From Haemonchus contortus (taxonomy: Eukaryota; Nematoda; Chromadorea; Rhabditida; Trichostrongylidae), in contig LS997566.1 in the NCBI GenBank assembly GCA_000469685.2, positions 29,941,496 to 30,005,495 on the forward strand: 64,000 bases of DNA. Reading direction: 5' to 3'. Shown here one piece after another: positions 1 through 12,898 of this stretch (positions within the stretch are counted from its first letter, which is position 1; each line of letters opens with the position of its first letter). Made by a program: the position numbers and the translations under genes. The notes under the pieces were generated by a model. The model made no database searches, was not told where the DNA came from, and was given only the letters and a program-made list of their open reading frames with translations.

Positions 1-347
1 TTTGACAACAGTTTGATATATAGGGAGAGAGGGTTAGAGTTGTGTCAATAATTTTCTCAGCGATGTGCCCGTAAGTGCGAGAACAAGAGTGTGCCAGCCT
101 TTGGAGGGAGTTGGTGGTGTACTTTTCTTCAAGGGGTGCATTTTACTGTGCGATATCCTCAAATCGTATTATCTTTACTGCTCCGTCTTAGCTGTACCAC
201 GTTCTCCAAAATGAATCATAAAATTGAGTAAGGTTAACTCATTCAGTAACTTCGTTAAGTTTCGGTTCGATTGTAGAATGACAAACGCTAACAATACAGG
301 TAAGCTGTTGGAGTAAAATAATAATAAATTTATTACAATTTTTCCAG
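1..347. other. AT-rich flank upstream of the first gene
   Basis: No coding exon was recognised. The stretch ends in a T-rich splice acceptor (TTTTTCCAG) directly before the ATG at 348. It is therefore probably an intron, or an outron if the message is trans-spliced. Confidence 0.35.
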
Positions 348-3300
348 ATGGATCAGCCGGAATTATCGCATCATGTTTCGTTCCACGTGCCCGAGGAGGA
401 GCATGATCTTTTACACATGAAACCATCAGCAATCAGTCTTCGAACACCAAACAAAGGCACGGGTTCACATCCAAATGTTCCACATCTACTTCTAACTCAG
501 GACCAAGGTGAATAGCCATCAATTTCAATAATTAAGAAACGATTGAACCTCTAAGGATCCGTGATGCGCCATCGGCATATCTGATGGGGATTAGTAGTTC
601 TACTATTGAACACGAGAAATAATATCGAATTTTCCTACTTTTTTTGCTTGATGCCGTGAATAATTTAGCTCATCCTTCACTCAGTCGCATTGTTTCTGGC
701 TTTTTCCACGTCGAAGACGCTCTTCGCCCTTCAACTGCATCTTGTGGAAATCTTGAGGTACTGATCAGTGAGATCATTTCCTTGTAAAGAATGGCTGTGC
801 TTTTTTCGGTTACGTGACTATGTGAACTTCCTCTGCGTCCCCGACAGCAAGGGGTTAGAGCGCAGAGAAAAACACCCGTGGTGAAGCCTACGGGGTGGTG
901 GTGATGGGGGTCCCTTTGGACAGACAAACACAACACTCAAAGACTACATCGAACGGGAGTGCGACAGACGAGGGCAGAAAAATGACGCATCCGACAAATT
1001 TAAAGGAACCGAGTACAAGTAGTCCACTAATTAATCCACAGTCCACACTAATTTAGTGGTTACTTTTTCCTCATTCAATTATTTTTATGCTCTACATCAA
1101 CATTCAATGGCTAACAACACCACGTTCTCCGACAAGTGAGTTTTAGATGAACATTTTATGATTGTTAATGTGCTTTTTCTTACTTTTGAACGATATCTGG
1201 TCTACTCGTTCTTTTCACTCGCAAGTTTGCGAGTACTGAGACGATCTGGTTTGGGTTAGAACAAGGGTGGGCTCCCTTTTCTTTCTAACGCCATTTCTTC
1301 CAATACCTTCGAGAAAAGTTAGGGCATATGCAAAGAATCACGTGAGGGCACCCATAAAATGTCAAATGTTAGAGGTGTGGTGTTGCTAAGTGCGCACCTA
1401 CTGCAAATGGTGTGGAAGGGTGAAATTCGTTATCGATACCTGCTTGGCCACATGAACATACTTTCCTTGGCATTTACTTAATTGTTTCTAGACTGTGTGT
1501 GAGAATACTAGTACTATTTCTACATCAGGTAGCCTTGCAGTCTTTCTTCAAGCCAGTAATGCATTAAAACGCTGTTGAATCACAATGGAAACCCAACGCG
1601 CTCTGAAATACGGGATCTGTCTGCCAAAAAAAATCGATAGCGCTCTTATCATCAGAAGGTGTGTATCGCTCTTATGAGCTTTACTCTGAACTACAGTAGC
1701 AGCTTCTCGAGTACAACAATTTTGGAAAGCGAAGTTTGTTAACAAAAAAGTGTGAATTGAAAGTTGCCGGGGGTTAACTATTTGATATTCAGCTATGCAT
1801 GCCGAAATTGGCGTTAGTATATCGCTTTGAGTTCTTTAAAACACATGTGTAGGAAGGTGGGTGTTTACGTACTCGAACTTTACCATTTTGCTAATTGAGA
1901 TTAAATAACAACCAATTGTAAGTATTCGCAAGTTTATAGATTCTCATTCACAGAGCGTCCGATAATTCAGATGCGAAATGTTATTAAAATGTTTACTTTT
2001 TGCATGTGCTCAGTTGAACCAACTCAGAGGCATGAAAATATAATAATAGATTGATGCATAATTATTGCGGATTTTTTCGCGGCTTTTTTTCTCTTGATAC
2101 AATTTGAATATTGAATTCGGGACTTGATAGAAATAATCTTCTTGCTTTCCTTAACAGATATATGTCTAGAAAGTCATCTTCATATACGCCACATTATGCC
2201 CTATTCTTTGAGAAAGTTTGGAAGATGGCGCAGTCATAAAGTGATCTCAACGAACTTCTCGGCGATGGAATAGTCAGCCAAAGCCGATTGAAAAATGGAA
2301 TCTGCATCTACAAGCGCCCTGTTCACCAACAGAATCTCCTGTGGATTGCCACGTGAATCCGTCCGTTGAAAAATTGGCTGGGGAACAGAACTTACGACGA
2401 AATGGATGGCTTGATGGCCGACGTCAAGGCGTGGATCGCCTCCAAGAATCGAAACACATTTGCCTACGGAATCCGACTACCTAGCAAACGGGAAGCAGTG
2501 CCAAACTTAGATGGTGGATAAGTTCCAAAGTAATTATTTGAACATGTCTTTGCTAAATATTTCTATCGTTTCTTTGAGTAAAATTTGTTGGAAAAAATCT
2601 GCACTAGTTATGCATCAACCTAATACTATAGTATTGAGTTCATGATGACCAATCCAATCAACACGGACTATTTGTCCCCCACCAATTCTTCATGTATGCA
2701 CTCATGAGATCATCAAAGAAATACCAACAGAGGCTATTCTGAAATGTGGGAGAAACGAGAGATGAAGAAAACCAGACAAACTCAGCAGAACAACTGAAGC
2801 GATTGACGAAACTGTCATTCTTTTTCTGAATCTGGTAATGAGCTCGATCTGCCACTGTACATGTCTTGACAAAGTACTTTGAAGTGAACAAATGGACTTT
2901 TGAAGGATACTAGTTCTTTGCAATTCTTTCAACACGCGTGCTTTGATACTAATTAATGCAATCTTACCCGTAAGGAATTTTGTTCAAATGGTGTTCACGT
3001 TTTCGCAGTTCAAAAGGATGTTTTGACAAACCCTTCCACACTTACCGATTGTAGCACTCATGGAGGACTTTACCCTAGCACTATAAAAGTATCTGCAAGA
3101 GAGTGTTGCTGAACAAGGTATTTTTTGTAGTAAGCAGTGTGAACGTAGAGCAAATATTACGGAGGCACTGGTTCCCTACTATCATCGTACTTGATTTAGG
3201 CTCTCTACAGTATCTCAGCAGGCAACTCTACGTAAATCGGTTTCTGCCGTTGGTTTCAATGGAGAGATGACAGAAAAGAGCTGGAAGGTGAACTTATTGC

Positions 3301-4457
3301 TCATATCTTGCTTAACTGTCTAGTGCTCATACTAGCCCGTAAGGTCGACCTCTTTAGAATTTTAAAGTACTTTTCGTGGATTGAGTTTACCCTCCTGTGT
3401 AACAGTTTTCTCTGTTGGTTGAGCAATTGTTCGTGTTGACTTCCACATCACACCAACTTCTTCCTTTCGATTACTTCCAAGGGGTTCGATTACTTTATTG
3501 ATCTAATTACGAACATTAATGAATTTTGTACTCAAGGTAAACATAAAATGAGACACATATACTTGATATCACTGTATTGCCGAGGTAGACTCTGGTTCTC
3601 CTTCCACTTGAGTCAGAAATGCCGCCATCTTCATAATAACAGAGGTACTACTCTGATTCCGGAAAAGAATCTGATTCCAAACATTCTTCAATTCTGACAT
3701 TATCTAGAGCTGGTTATCTGAACCGTTTTTTGCTCAGTAAAAGCAAGGAAATTACTTGAATGGAAGTGAGAAATGAGATGTCAAAGAGAACTAGACCAAA
3801 CCCATCAAAATTTTCATACTCGGCATTGAAAAAGTTCAAAATCAGTTGCTGTTGTGTTGCTGTTGTTTATCCCTTTTTGGACATGTGATATTCATTCGGA
3901 ATATTAAATTCTTTTACAACGACTTGTCCGGGCACTACTTAGTATGCACTTCAACATAGACCTTTCATGCTGCTTGCTGCTCTCTCGTTTTTTTTTTTTT
4001 TTTTTGAAGTTTGATTCTATCCATATTGTTTTCTTCAACTCTCTCAGGGATTACATCCTTGGAATGTTTGAAAATTGAAAGTGTTTGTTTCAAGGATGGT
4101 CTCGTAATGAGCTCTTCATCGATTAACGATCATCATCTTGATATGACTGCAACTGCGCTGACACCTTATGAACAGGTGCTTTCACAAGGTCGTGCCGTTT
4201 CAAGTGCTTCTCTGACTTCTCATCCAACTCCTCTTAAGGAGCATTCTAGCGATGGGCAGCAGGTAATGGCTCCTTTCTTGAATGCTTATTCTTATGTCTC
4301 ATGAACTTGATTGCCGCTCAATTCCTATCTTCAGAGGTTGCAGAATCATGGTGTGGTTGCTGGAGCAAAGTTGCCGCACCATGGTGGTTTCTTTTCAAAA
4401 CCCATTGTGCGTTCAAATGAAGAGAGCTTCCGCTACCTCATGGCCCTTGACCGGTGA
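348..4457 (+). CDS. Five-exon gene, product unknown (199 aa model)
   Basis: I do not recognise this protein. Exons are inferred at 348-507, 3009-3088, 3219-3287, 4095-4262 and 4335-4457. Each has a GT donor and an AG acceptor, all phases agree, and the frame runs without a stop to TGA at 4455-4457, giving 199 residues. The start is the ATG immediately after the acceptor TTTTTCCAG. The protein is rich in Ser, Thr and His, has no signal peptide or membrane segment, and begins MDQPELSHHVSFHVPEEEHD. It ends with a basic/aromatic tail containing SFRYLMALDR. Exon 4 is the weak point. A better-looking acceptor at 4047 (CTCTCAG) opens the same frame 47 nt earlier but in a phase that does not fit exon 3, so a further exon may lie between 3288 and 4047. 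The 2.5-kb first intron holds a mariner remnant. Exon phasing argues for a real gene; function is unknown. Confidence 0.45.
2369..2521 (+). pseudogene. Mariner-type transposase C-terminal remnant
   Basis: An open stretch of about 50 codons ends at TAA. It contains DGLMADVKAWIASKNR followed by FAYGIRLPSK. This spacing (W..SKN...F..GI..LP) is the pattern of the C-terminal end of mariner transposases, after the catalytic D,D34D core. No catalytic region or inverted repeats could be identified upstream, so this is a dead fragment in the first intron of the 348-4457 gene. The family assignment rests on pattern only. Confidence 0.4.
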
Positions 4458-6145
4458 ATAACTCTTTCCTTAGAAGAAGACACCTGGTGGTCATAGCCTC
4501 TGAGTTAGGTAATGTACCACCGCATTCGGAACACAGACCTCGAATTCGCTATTCATATTTGTTTGGGGAATCCATCAACTGAACTGTGTAGAATTCTCAT
4601 AGTCCCTGGACCAAATCCCATCGAGCCGGTTTGTTTATCCTATCGAGCCTTTCACAACACAACGCACTCTTGTATATGAGTAGTGCATATTAGGAATTAG
4701 GTAAGCCAATTTGAGGTCAACGTTTTAAATATTGGGTCATCTCATTCAAAAAAGCGCAAGTTCTTTATTCTAAATGAAATAAGCGCAAACTATAATAAGC
4801 AGCTAGAAAATAATATTCTAGTGTGCAGTCAAGTAAGCCCCATTCTTCTCACCGATCTATTTCCAGCGTCTAGTTAGCGCCGAGCACAAAGCTGCTCCTT
4901 TTCTTCACTAAGTGCAGAGAAAATGCTGTTTAGGTCTGTTTTAGCGATTATCTGGTTGTCAAAACGATCGCCTTTGTCACATGTTTTCGGTTGGATCGCA
5001 CGGTTGTAGTTTGTGTGGATGGGGCGGTTCAATCCCGGTTTCCATATATTGTTTTCGGAAAATTGCTACTTAATTCGAGCTGCTAGGAGCTTGACATAAT
5101 CACATGCGATAGTTGTTCACTCTTATTTGTATGCTGTCATCCGTCTGTCCATTATATCGTTATAGAAACTGGCGTCACTCTCCAGCAAATATGGTCTCTT
5201 TTGGGGGTCTCCAAAACATTACGCCTTAAGATTCTACAGTAATAATAAATGTCCATCCAAACCGACACTTGTGACATTTTTGCTTGGGGTGGGAGCCCAT
5301 CCATGTTTCGTGTATAGTCCATATCCATTACAAGGTGAGGCGACTGCTGAGGAAGATGATTATTACTGCAGTCATCTTTTTGGTTTTAGACCTCAGCTCC
5401 TGTAGGAAAAGGTGTCTGCACGCACATCTCTCTGATCAACGACAAATTTCAGTAATTCGCGTAATTTCGTTTTTCATAATTCTTCGGTCTAAGGCCTCAG
5501 CGGAGATGCCATTCTTGCGGGGGAGATCGACAATTCTCCAGTCTCTGCGCCATTCAACGCTTGATTTTATTTTCCCGTTTTTTTTTGGGCAGAGTGAAAA
5601 TTGTGGGCATCACTTCAATCTCGTTTCTTCAGTTCGTGATAGTAACACTGATTCCTGAATATTACCCCTAGAGGATGCCGTGCTAGCTTGAGATTGAGGG
5701 ACGGGCCATCCCTTTCTGATGCCACATTTGAAAATTCACCATTGATTTTGGTCCCTCATATCTCTTCAGTTTTTGAATATTTTCTGCACGAATGATGGCG
5801 AAACTGGGCAGTGACGTGACTTACTGAACTAGCTTGCGATCAGTGCAGTAGTGTCTATGGGAACGTTCCTTCTCCTGCCCTCCCTTCGAATGTTTACGCA
5901 TTTTTGAATGAGATGACGAAATATATGTGGCTGTGCATATAGTGATGGCGGCGATGACAACATGTATAATCTGTCTGCTGAATGATAGCATTTTTACAAC
6001 GCTGCATTGTATTCCAAACATGATTTTGTGATTTGTAAATTACACATTGTTCGAAGTCTACCTTCTGATTGTATCTTGGTTGATTGAACTACCCGTGATT
6101 AGGCCAAACAACAGAAGTCGCTCAATAATAAAGTGAGCTTTTTTT
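4458..6145. other. Gene-poor spacer
   Basis: No supported gene. Short open frames, such as one at 5284-5658, lack splice context and look like low-complexity chance frames. The DNA is AT-rich with T-runs near 3990 and 5580. Confidence 0.5.
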
Positions 6146-7645
6146 TGTAGGTATTTTCAGTATTTTGACTGTCGCCTAAACCTACACCCTGAAGAAACGC
6201 CGGGCGAGTTTTTTGGCAAGATGCCCACGGTTTGAATGTAGTTCGTTGCGGGATCCACGCCATCATTCTTCACTGTGGCTTCATTTTGGCGCTTCGCATG
6301 AATTGCTATTGGAAGAAATGATATTAAACGTGCCCGCACCCATGAAACATCCGAATTTAAAGGAAAAGATGGCAATGTACGTTGTTCAAAAAGGTTATAT
6401 GGCATTTTGGGAGGAAACTTTCGAAAAGAAGGGTCGAACCGTCGAAAGAGGAGAGCTTTACGAAGAACCTTTCTCGAAGAATGTGGAAACGGGGATCCGG
6501 AACGGCAAATATTTCCATTTCAGTCCAAATTTCACTCAGCGGTTCTTTTCTTTGGACAGTAGTGATACATTTACTGGAGAGCAGGACTATTATCGTGAGC
6601 TTTTGTGCCTCCTCTTTCCAAGATGTCATAAAAGCTGTAACCTAGAACGGTTTTCCAACGGTTCACTGTGTAGATAGCCACAATACATTGATTACGATTG
6701 CATTACACTAACACTAATAACCCAACCAGTAAGATTAAGCAACCATAAAACGTTTGATTGAAATGGAGTGATGTTCGAAATCAAGACTGCGTCACGGGAA
6801 AAGGCTCATCAGTAAAAATAGACTAAAAGACAGATATCAATTACAACCTTACTCATTTTAAACGGCCTCTTAAATAATTGAAAATGACGTGCATGTTTTC
6901 TTTTCATCTAATGGTATGGTTTAAATGCGGTCCGAAGCGAAATGGCACTCTTTTTGGAAATTCTTTTCTCTATGCGATTTGATGCCATTTTCTGAAAGCC
7001 TCCCATAGTTATTAGGTTGAAAAGGGAAGTGGAGCGCAGGATACCGTTTAGCAACATGCCAGGTTATGAACATTCATTCGTGACCGCAGTGTTTTTGAAA
7101 GCCATTTTGAGCCAGTACAATGTCTTGTGAGACGAAGCGGTGTACTCCTGCCTTTCGCCTTTTTGTGGTGACCTAGGACTACATTTATTCCAATTATACT
7201 ATGCTGATCCTAAAACAACGTCATTTTCTCCGAGGGAAGCAGTAAGAATGCAAATCTTGGTTCTCCCTACTTCTTCATGTTCTTCATGTTGCCAGGTGCC
7301 AGCGGTTCAGAGGAGGTTTCTACTCGGTGAAAAAGCCAATATCCCTTAACAAAACGACAGCTTACCTTTCAAACAACGTATATTGTCATCTTTTCCCTTA
7401 ATTTCGGATATCTCATGGGTGCGGACACCCTTAACATCATTTCTTCGAACAGCAATTCCTAAGTAGAGCCAAAATGAAACGAAAGTAGAGTCGATAGCGT
7501 GAGTCCCGCAACGAATTGCTTGATTTACAAGCCATATAGTTGACAAATGTCCAAAAACTTGACAAATGTCTCGCGACAACTCGCCCGGCGTTTCTTCGGG
7601 GTGTAGGTTTAGGCGGCAGTGGTATTTTGCTGAAAATGTAGTCAA
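6146..7645. mobile_element. Fold-back element with about 240-bp inverted arms
   Basis: The left arm (about 6148-6385) and the right arm (about 7375-7640, read on the opposite strand) match through long stretches. One is the shared block CCTAAACCTACACC, then GAAGAAACGCCGGGCGAG; another is the match around the GTGCGGACACCC / CCCGCACCCATGA region. About 1 kb separates the arms. Open frames inside, including 6213-6677, do not resemble a transposase. It is best read as a non-autonomous DNA transposon or a fold-back repeat. Confidence 0.6.
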
Positions 7646-8140
7646 TATTGTAATTCCTCGCGTTAAATTTCATTCTTGTTAATTGTATACTTTCTTGCCT
7701 TCTCTGCAAGTGACAGATGTTTGAGACAATTTTTAGTCATCATCCTTATAGTTCTCCTATGTTTACATTGCAAATGCTATGTACAGTCTAACTTTTTGAG
7801 CATTCTCATTTTCTTTTACACTCATGAGAAATTGTATACTTAGTTTTTGCTCGATTTTTATGTTCAACAAGTAGTTTTTCAAGAAAGATTCCGAATGATA
7901 TGGCGCGCAACTTTCAATGTATTTATTCGTATAGTCTTCTTCGTTTTAGGCATACGGGCCACTACTAACCTCATTTTTGCTTTGAGATGCGGTAGTTTTT
8001 ACAACACCAAACATCGAGTAAGCCCAACGAATGGTGTCCGAGTTCGACAACGCTTGTGAAAAGATTGGATCTAAACTGAACCTAATGAGATGATATTTCA
8101 TTGAACGCTTTAGCTACGTGCATCTAGCTCGGGGAGTCAT
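7646..8140. other. Spacer without recognised gene
   Basis: AT-rich sequence with no supported exon, repeat or RNA structure that I could recognise. Confidence 0.4.
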
Positions 8141-8145
8141 CATAA

Positions 8146-8425
8146 TGACCGACCAGGCTCTGGAGCTGAGTAGAAGAAAACCCGAGACGTGAGGAGCGTT
8201 TAAGAACATCGAAGAGTAGTGAAGAAAATAACGAACAATGGGCGTGCTGTAGAAAGGCTCGGAATTTCCCTATAAACGCATGCATAGAAGGGAATCCATA
8301 GTTCCGAGCTCCATCAACAAACGCGGATCAGGGATACCGTTGATTACGCCGAAAAATCGAAGATTAGGTGGGCTGGACACGTCATGCAACACAGTGATGG
8401 CCGGATGACCTCTACGAATACACGA
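8146..8425 (+). pseudogene. RTE-type LINE ORF2 C-terminal remnant
   Basis: With frame changes, the plus strand encodes the tail of an RTE-clade LINE polyprotein: NNGRAVERLGISL, then after damage RIRDTVDYAEKSKIRWAGHV followed by MQHSDGR. The block KIRWAGHVM is the signature that follows the reverse transcriptase domain in nematode RTE elements. Stops interrupt it and the whole N-terminal endonuclease and RT region is missing, as is usual for 5'-truncated LINE copies. Confidence 0.65.
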
Positions 8426-9260
8426 TGGAGTTTTTGTCGCAGTTCTAATGCTTGAAGGTCTCGGATGCTTACACGTTAGAAGAGGTCATGGATCGATGGT
8501 GATTTCGGTACTGTCTTCATGAGCTCTGAAAATAAATAGAACTTTTACAGCAATGTTTTTTCGAACATGATAACATTTTGTAGCAGTAGCTGTAAGTTCA
8601 AAAAGTGTTATGAGCAACCCTGAGAAACCAGAATCCAGTGGAAAAAGTTTGAAGAGAACATCACATCAGCTGCCTCCTTCTGGAACTGGAGTTGAATGTT
8701 ACTGTATTGCATGAACATTATACAGGGAGTAAATTAATTTTCTTCCAGTAATCACCTGTTATTCCGTAGTAAGGCTCGTATGTTCAATACACTCTACCGG
8801 TCTTTTTTGAACTGTATTGCAACGTCTCTTCAAATCAGACAGTTTTGACGCAGACTTTTGTTCAACACTATTAAGGTTTCCTTCCATTCATTGCTGCATT
8901 ACTCAAAACCTGAGTCATCCTTTGTCGCTTTTTTTTTCAACACAGAGCACATAAGGGAAAGTTATGAGAAAACTATGAGCATTGGCCTTGCCATAAATTT
9001 TACCAGTCGGGCCGCCCGGCTAACGCCGTGCTTCCCTCATTCCTATGGATTCGCTCGGCTACGCTCCTCCTTCCTGTGAGAAATTTGCTATGCGTAAATA
9101 ACACTTCGGATTCTCCTTTTTCTTTGAAAGCTCTACATTCTCAGTATTAGTAGTATTAGTGCTGCAAACTATCATCAATGTACCTATCCTGCCTCTTGTA
9201 TTCCTAAAAATACGCTCCAGGTCCATTTTGACATTTCTCAACGAAATTCGGTGCGATTTG
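8426..9260. other. Spacer without recognised gene
   Basis: No supported coding exon. The short frame at 8858-9079 has no recognisable domain or splice context. Confidence 0.4.
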
Positions 9261-9266
9261 GACGAC

Positions 9267-9375
9267 TGCAGCGTTTATCATTGGAACCCAAATTTGAAGT
9301 GAAGTAGGTTAGTAGGATTGCTCGACCCTACTGAAGTACTCTACTTCAAGTTTGTGCCCCAATGATAGGCGCAGG
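9267..9375. repeat. Small imperfect hairpin (MITE-like)
   Basis: The left arm GCGTTTATCATTGG...AAATTTGAAGTGAAGTA is mirrored on the opposite strand by the right arm TACTTCAAGTTTGTG...CCAATGATAGGCGC, with a short centre. It sits beside a (TA)n run and carries no coding sequence. Confidence 0.5.

Positions 9376-9378
<3 letters not shown>

Positions 9379-9411
<33 letters not shown>
9379..9411. repeat. (TA)n microsatellite
   Basis: About 15-16 TA units are seen directly. The run lies just beyond the 3' end of the minus-strand LINE at 9.4-12.9 kb and may have been the LINE's A/T-rich target or tail. Confidence 0.9.
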
Positions 9412-9414
<3 letters not shown>

Positions 9415-9931
9415 TTTATTACATGACGTGAGTCATCGGCATAATCAGTTAGTAAAAAAAAAGAAAAACCCAAACTCCTGAAACAAAAGCACACAGTAAC
9501 AACACTTATGTAAGAGGTAGTTGAAAGGCGTAGGGGAGGTTGATGTTAGTAAAAATAAAAGTGCAAGAAACGAGAAAGTCATCATGGCACTAGATACTCA
9601 TTAAGATATTTTTTGAAACTCGAGAGACTAGGTATGCTTTTCTTTTTGCTAAGGGCGAAATAAAGGGGGTGAACGCGATTAACGAAGAGGTGCGAACGGC
9701 AGTTCAGTCGAGATTTGGGAAGAACCAGTTTGAACGGACCATTTCTGATAGTGGATGCTCTGATGGTGTAAAAGGTACTAGGGTGAAGGCAGTGAGATCT
9801 CGTGAGAACCTTGTGGAAGGTTAGGAGGTCGAACTTTTTCCTACGTCAGCAAAACGAACGGAGGCTGAAATTGGCATTTCGTGCTGCAGCAGAGGGAATG
9901 CTGTCGTACATAAATCCAACCTCCCTGATCA

Positions 9932-11228
9932 TCAGTTTTCTCGTAAAACCGTTCTGAACTTTTTCAATTTTGTCGATAATTTTGCGTTTGTGGGGGCTAA
10001 ACGCAACAGTGCCGTACTCCACCAGAGCCCACCATAGGCCTTGAAGGCTTGGAGCAGTACAGAGGGATTCCTAATAGTCAGAGCTCTGAATAGTCTATGA
10101 ACGGCATCGAGTCTTTTACCGGAAATCATCTCACAATGACTATCAAAAGAGAGATCCGGTTTGACCATAAATCCTAAATCAACAACCCATCGACGGTTCC
10201 AATACCATTGCCGTCAATACGGTACTCATAGTGATCACCCTGGAACATTTTCTAAAACTGAGGTGTATTACCTTCGTTTTCTCAATAGAGAGAGGTAGTT
10301 CCCATACTTTGGACCAGGAAGAGACAGCATCGATAGCATGTTGAAGTGAGGTGCAGTCTTCATTGGTGGTGATTGGCATGTAGATCTTAACGTTATCAGC
10401 GAACGCCACACACTTTGCCCCGCAGGACGATATATGACTTGGCAACTCATACGTATAAATATTAAAAAGGGTCGGGAGAGAACTCCTCCCTGAGGGACAC
10501 CGCTGAGCACACGTCTAGGTCTGGACCAAATATAATTGAGTCGCACCATAAAAGAACGATTAGATAGGAACGCTTAAGTCCAAGAAATAATCCGTGGGTG
10601 TATGCCCACCATCTTAAGTTTGTCCAGTAGTTTCGCATGGGGAGCTCTATCAAACGCCTTGGAAAAATCCAGGTAGATTAGATCCATCAGCACCTGCCCC
10701 GCTATGTAGGTACGAGGTGAGATCGTTTGAAGAAGAAAGCATATCCGTTACAGTGGACCTTCTTTTTTGGAAACCATGCTGGTTGGGAGAGATGATGGAG
10801 TATTCCTGCAGTTGGGACTCAATCCTCTTCTTCAAGACCTTCTCAAAAAGGCGAGCAAAAATCGACGTAATACTAATGGGTCGATAGTTTAGGGGTTGCG
10901 TTGAGGGAGGCTTTATGAGGATCGGAGTAACAAAGGAAATCCTCCACCTACGTGGTACCTCAGCTCTCATCAGACTCAAATTGAAGATATGTTGAAAAGG
11001 ACCAGCGATGATGTGGGCAACATTTTTGATAGATTGTAGGGGTATAAAATCGCATGTGTTAGAGTAGGAGGACGACCATTTCGGAAGCAAATCATAGATC
11101 TCTTCGGCATTGAACCAAATGGAAATTGACATAACCGGAAAGCAAGGGTTCGACATGTTGGGGACAGAAGGAGCTGAAATGGGACCTCGACGCAAACGTT
11201 TCTTCGGAGACACTGGCGAGCAGTTCAA
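9932..11228 (-). pseudogene. LINE reverse transcriptase domain (broken)
   Basis: The RT catalyses target-primed reverse transcription of LINE RNA. From high to low coordinate the sequence shows LNYRPISITSIFARLFEKVL (10.9 kb), ISPNQHGFQKRRS (10.77 kb), SGVPQGGVLS (10.5 kb) and the active-site block AFADNVKIYMPI (10.39 kb). The thumb/connection tail follows down to about 9.93 kb. The usual second aspartate of the YADD/FADD catalytic box is Asn here. Several frame changes separate the blocks, so no full-length protein can be made. Confidence 0.8.
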
Positions 11229-11297
11229 CTTTGCCCTCGTCGGTCATTGCTGCCACACCGTCAGTACGGATTAATTTAGTAATGGTGGATTTTGGTT

Positions 11298-12256
11298 TCA
11301 CTCTAGAGCTGAGAAGTCTAAAAAAGAACCCTTATCACCACTTTCGACAACCTTCTTCTCAATGTTGTGGTTGAACTTCCATAACTTTTTATCAATGCGC
11401 TTACTAAGCAAACGGTACATGGCCCAGTGTTCGTGGTCCCCCGTAGAGATAGCCTTCTCCCAAGCAGCATGTCTTTTATTCGCGAGAGAGCGAAGGTAAG
11501 CCGGAAGGTGGGATTTGTGAAGAGGAACTTGGACGAAAGGAAAGAAAAGATCAGTAGCGAAGTGCAATACTCCCAAGAAGTACTCATACGTCTTGTCGAC
11601 TGTTTCTACTGTATTCAGAGATCCGAACCAGTCAACCGTGCCCAGATAATGTGTAATGTTGTCATAGTTTGCGTGTCCAAAATTATGTTTCATCACCGTC
11701 AACGAAGAAGCATCCATAAGGTTCACCTCAAATTCTAGACACACATGGTCACTAGACCCAATAGGCGGCATAGCCGTAACATTGGTGACCAGATATTCAT
11801 CATTACACAAAATGAGGTGCAACGTATGGTTACCGAGGGTGTGGACCTTGACTAACTGTGATAAAGAAAGAGACGAACACATGCCCAAGAATGATTTGGA
11901 AACACCACTAGGAGCATTGGGAATATCCGACCATACTATATCTGGTAAGTTGAAGTCGCCACAGATAAGACAGGATTGATTAGATGAGACAATATCACTA
12001 ATCGCATTGAAGAGCTGTTCAGATGCAAAGGTGGTGCAGTGGGGGCTCTATATGTGACAAGGATGCGGAGGGAAGAATCATTGATGACAATGTCGCAGCA
12101 CAATATCTCATACCCATCCAGAACAGATTCTCTGAAAACCAGGTCAGGATAGAAAGATTTACGAATAAGAGGCAACACCCTCCCACCTTTCTTCTTTTTA
12201 CGATCACATCTAGAAATTTCAAAGTCACAGCAGCACTCGTCTAAAAGTGATTGCAT
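11298..12256 (-). pseudogene. LINE AP-like endonuclease domain (broken)
   Basis: The endonuclease nicks the target DNA for LINE insertion. Two adjacent minus-strand frames cover it. The upstream one (12256-11936) contains SRCDRKKKKGGRVLPLIR and an ILVTYRAP strand. The downstream one (11888-11298) contains GNHTLHLILCNDEYLV and the terminal GSSDHVCLEFEV motif, whose SDH triad is typical of these enzymes. A frameshift near 11.9 kb splits the domain. Confidence 0.7.
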
Positions 12257-12679
12257 ATCGATTGATGAATTGAGCCACGTTTCGGTGAGCGCAACAATGG
12301 AATAAGGATGGTAAACGAGATGCGACGAAAGAGCATACCTCTTCTTGACTAATTATCTGATGTTGGCATGAAAAACAGAAATTCTCTTATCCAGCGACCG
12401 ATGAGGACCTTCTAGTTTAACATTTTGTCGGCTGCGTTAGAGGCTCGATCAACAGAAGTAGAAACATCATCACTGTCAAAATGCGAAAGATCATGAACAG
12501 ATACAATTCAATGCAATAGGACTACATTCAATATTGAGAAAATTAAAAACCTTTTTGACACAATTAAAAAACTCTTTTAACAGGGCTTACATCAGAAGAT
12601 TCACAAATACCAGCGATCACAACGGACCTGAGGCGCTCCTTCTCCTGACAGCAGTCCGTAATGGAAGAATTAGGAGAAG

Positions 12680-12898
12680 CTACTCTAGAAGATACTGAGT
12701 TATCATTCTTATTGAGGCCTCCTTTAGAGTCTCCACGTCTTTCCTAAGTTTGGTATCTTCAGAGATCCCTATCTCCAGCTGAGTTTCTAACTCACGATTC
12801 CTAGCTAGAAGCTTGCTGATGCGATTCGAATTGTCCAAAAGGTGCCCAAGTATCGTTTTGAGATGGGCCGGTAGAAGATCATCGATCGAAAAGCCCAT
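12680..12898 (-). pseudogene. LINE ORF1-like coiled-coil remnant
   Basis: This 72-codon frame has regular heptad-like Leu/Ile spacing (LLARNRELETQLEIGISED, then LRKDVETLKEASIR), consistent with the coiled coil of a LINE ORF1 RNA-binding protein. It lies just 5' of the endonuclease on the same strand. Assignment is by position and coiled-coil character only. Confidence 0.4.

Noticed and set aside
5284..5658. 124-codon plus-strand open frame
   Set aside because: No domain, no splice context, T-rich low-complexity segments. Looks like a chance frame.
6213..6677. 154-codon plus-strand open frame
   Set aside because: It starts inside one arm of the fold-back element and shows no recognisable domain or codon regularity.
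11427..11738. 103-codon plus-strand frame
   Set aside because: It is the antisense shadow of the LINE endonuclease region on the minus strand.
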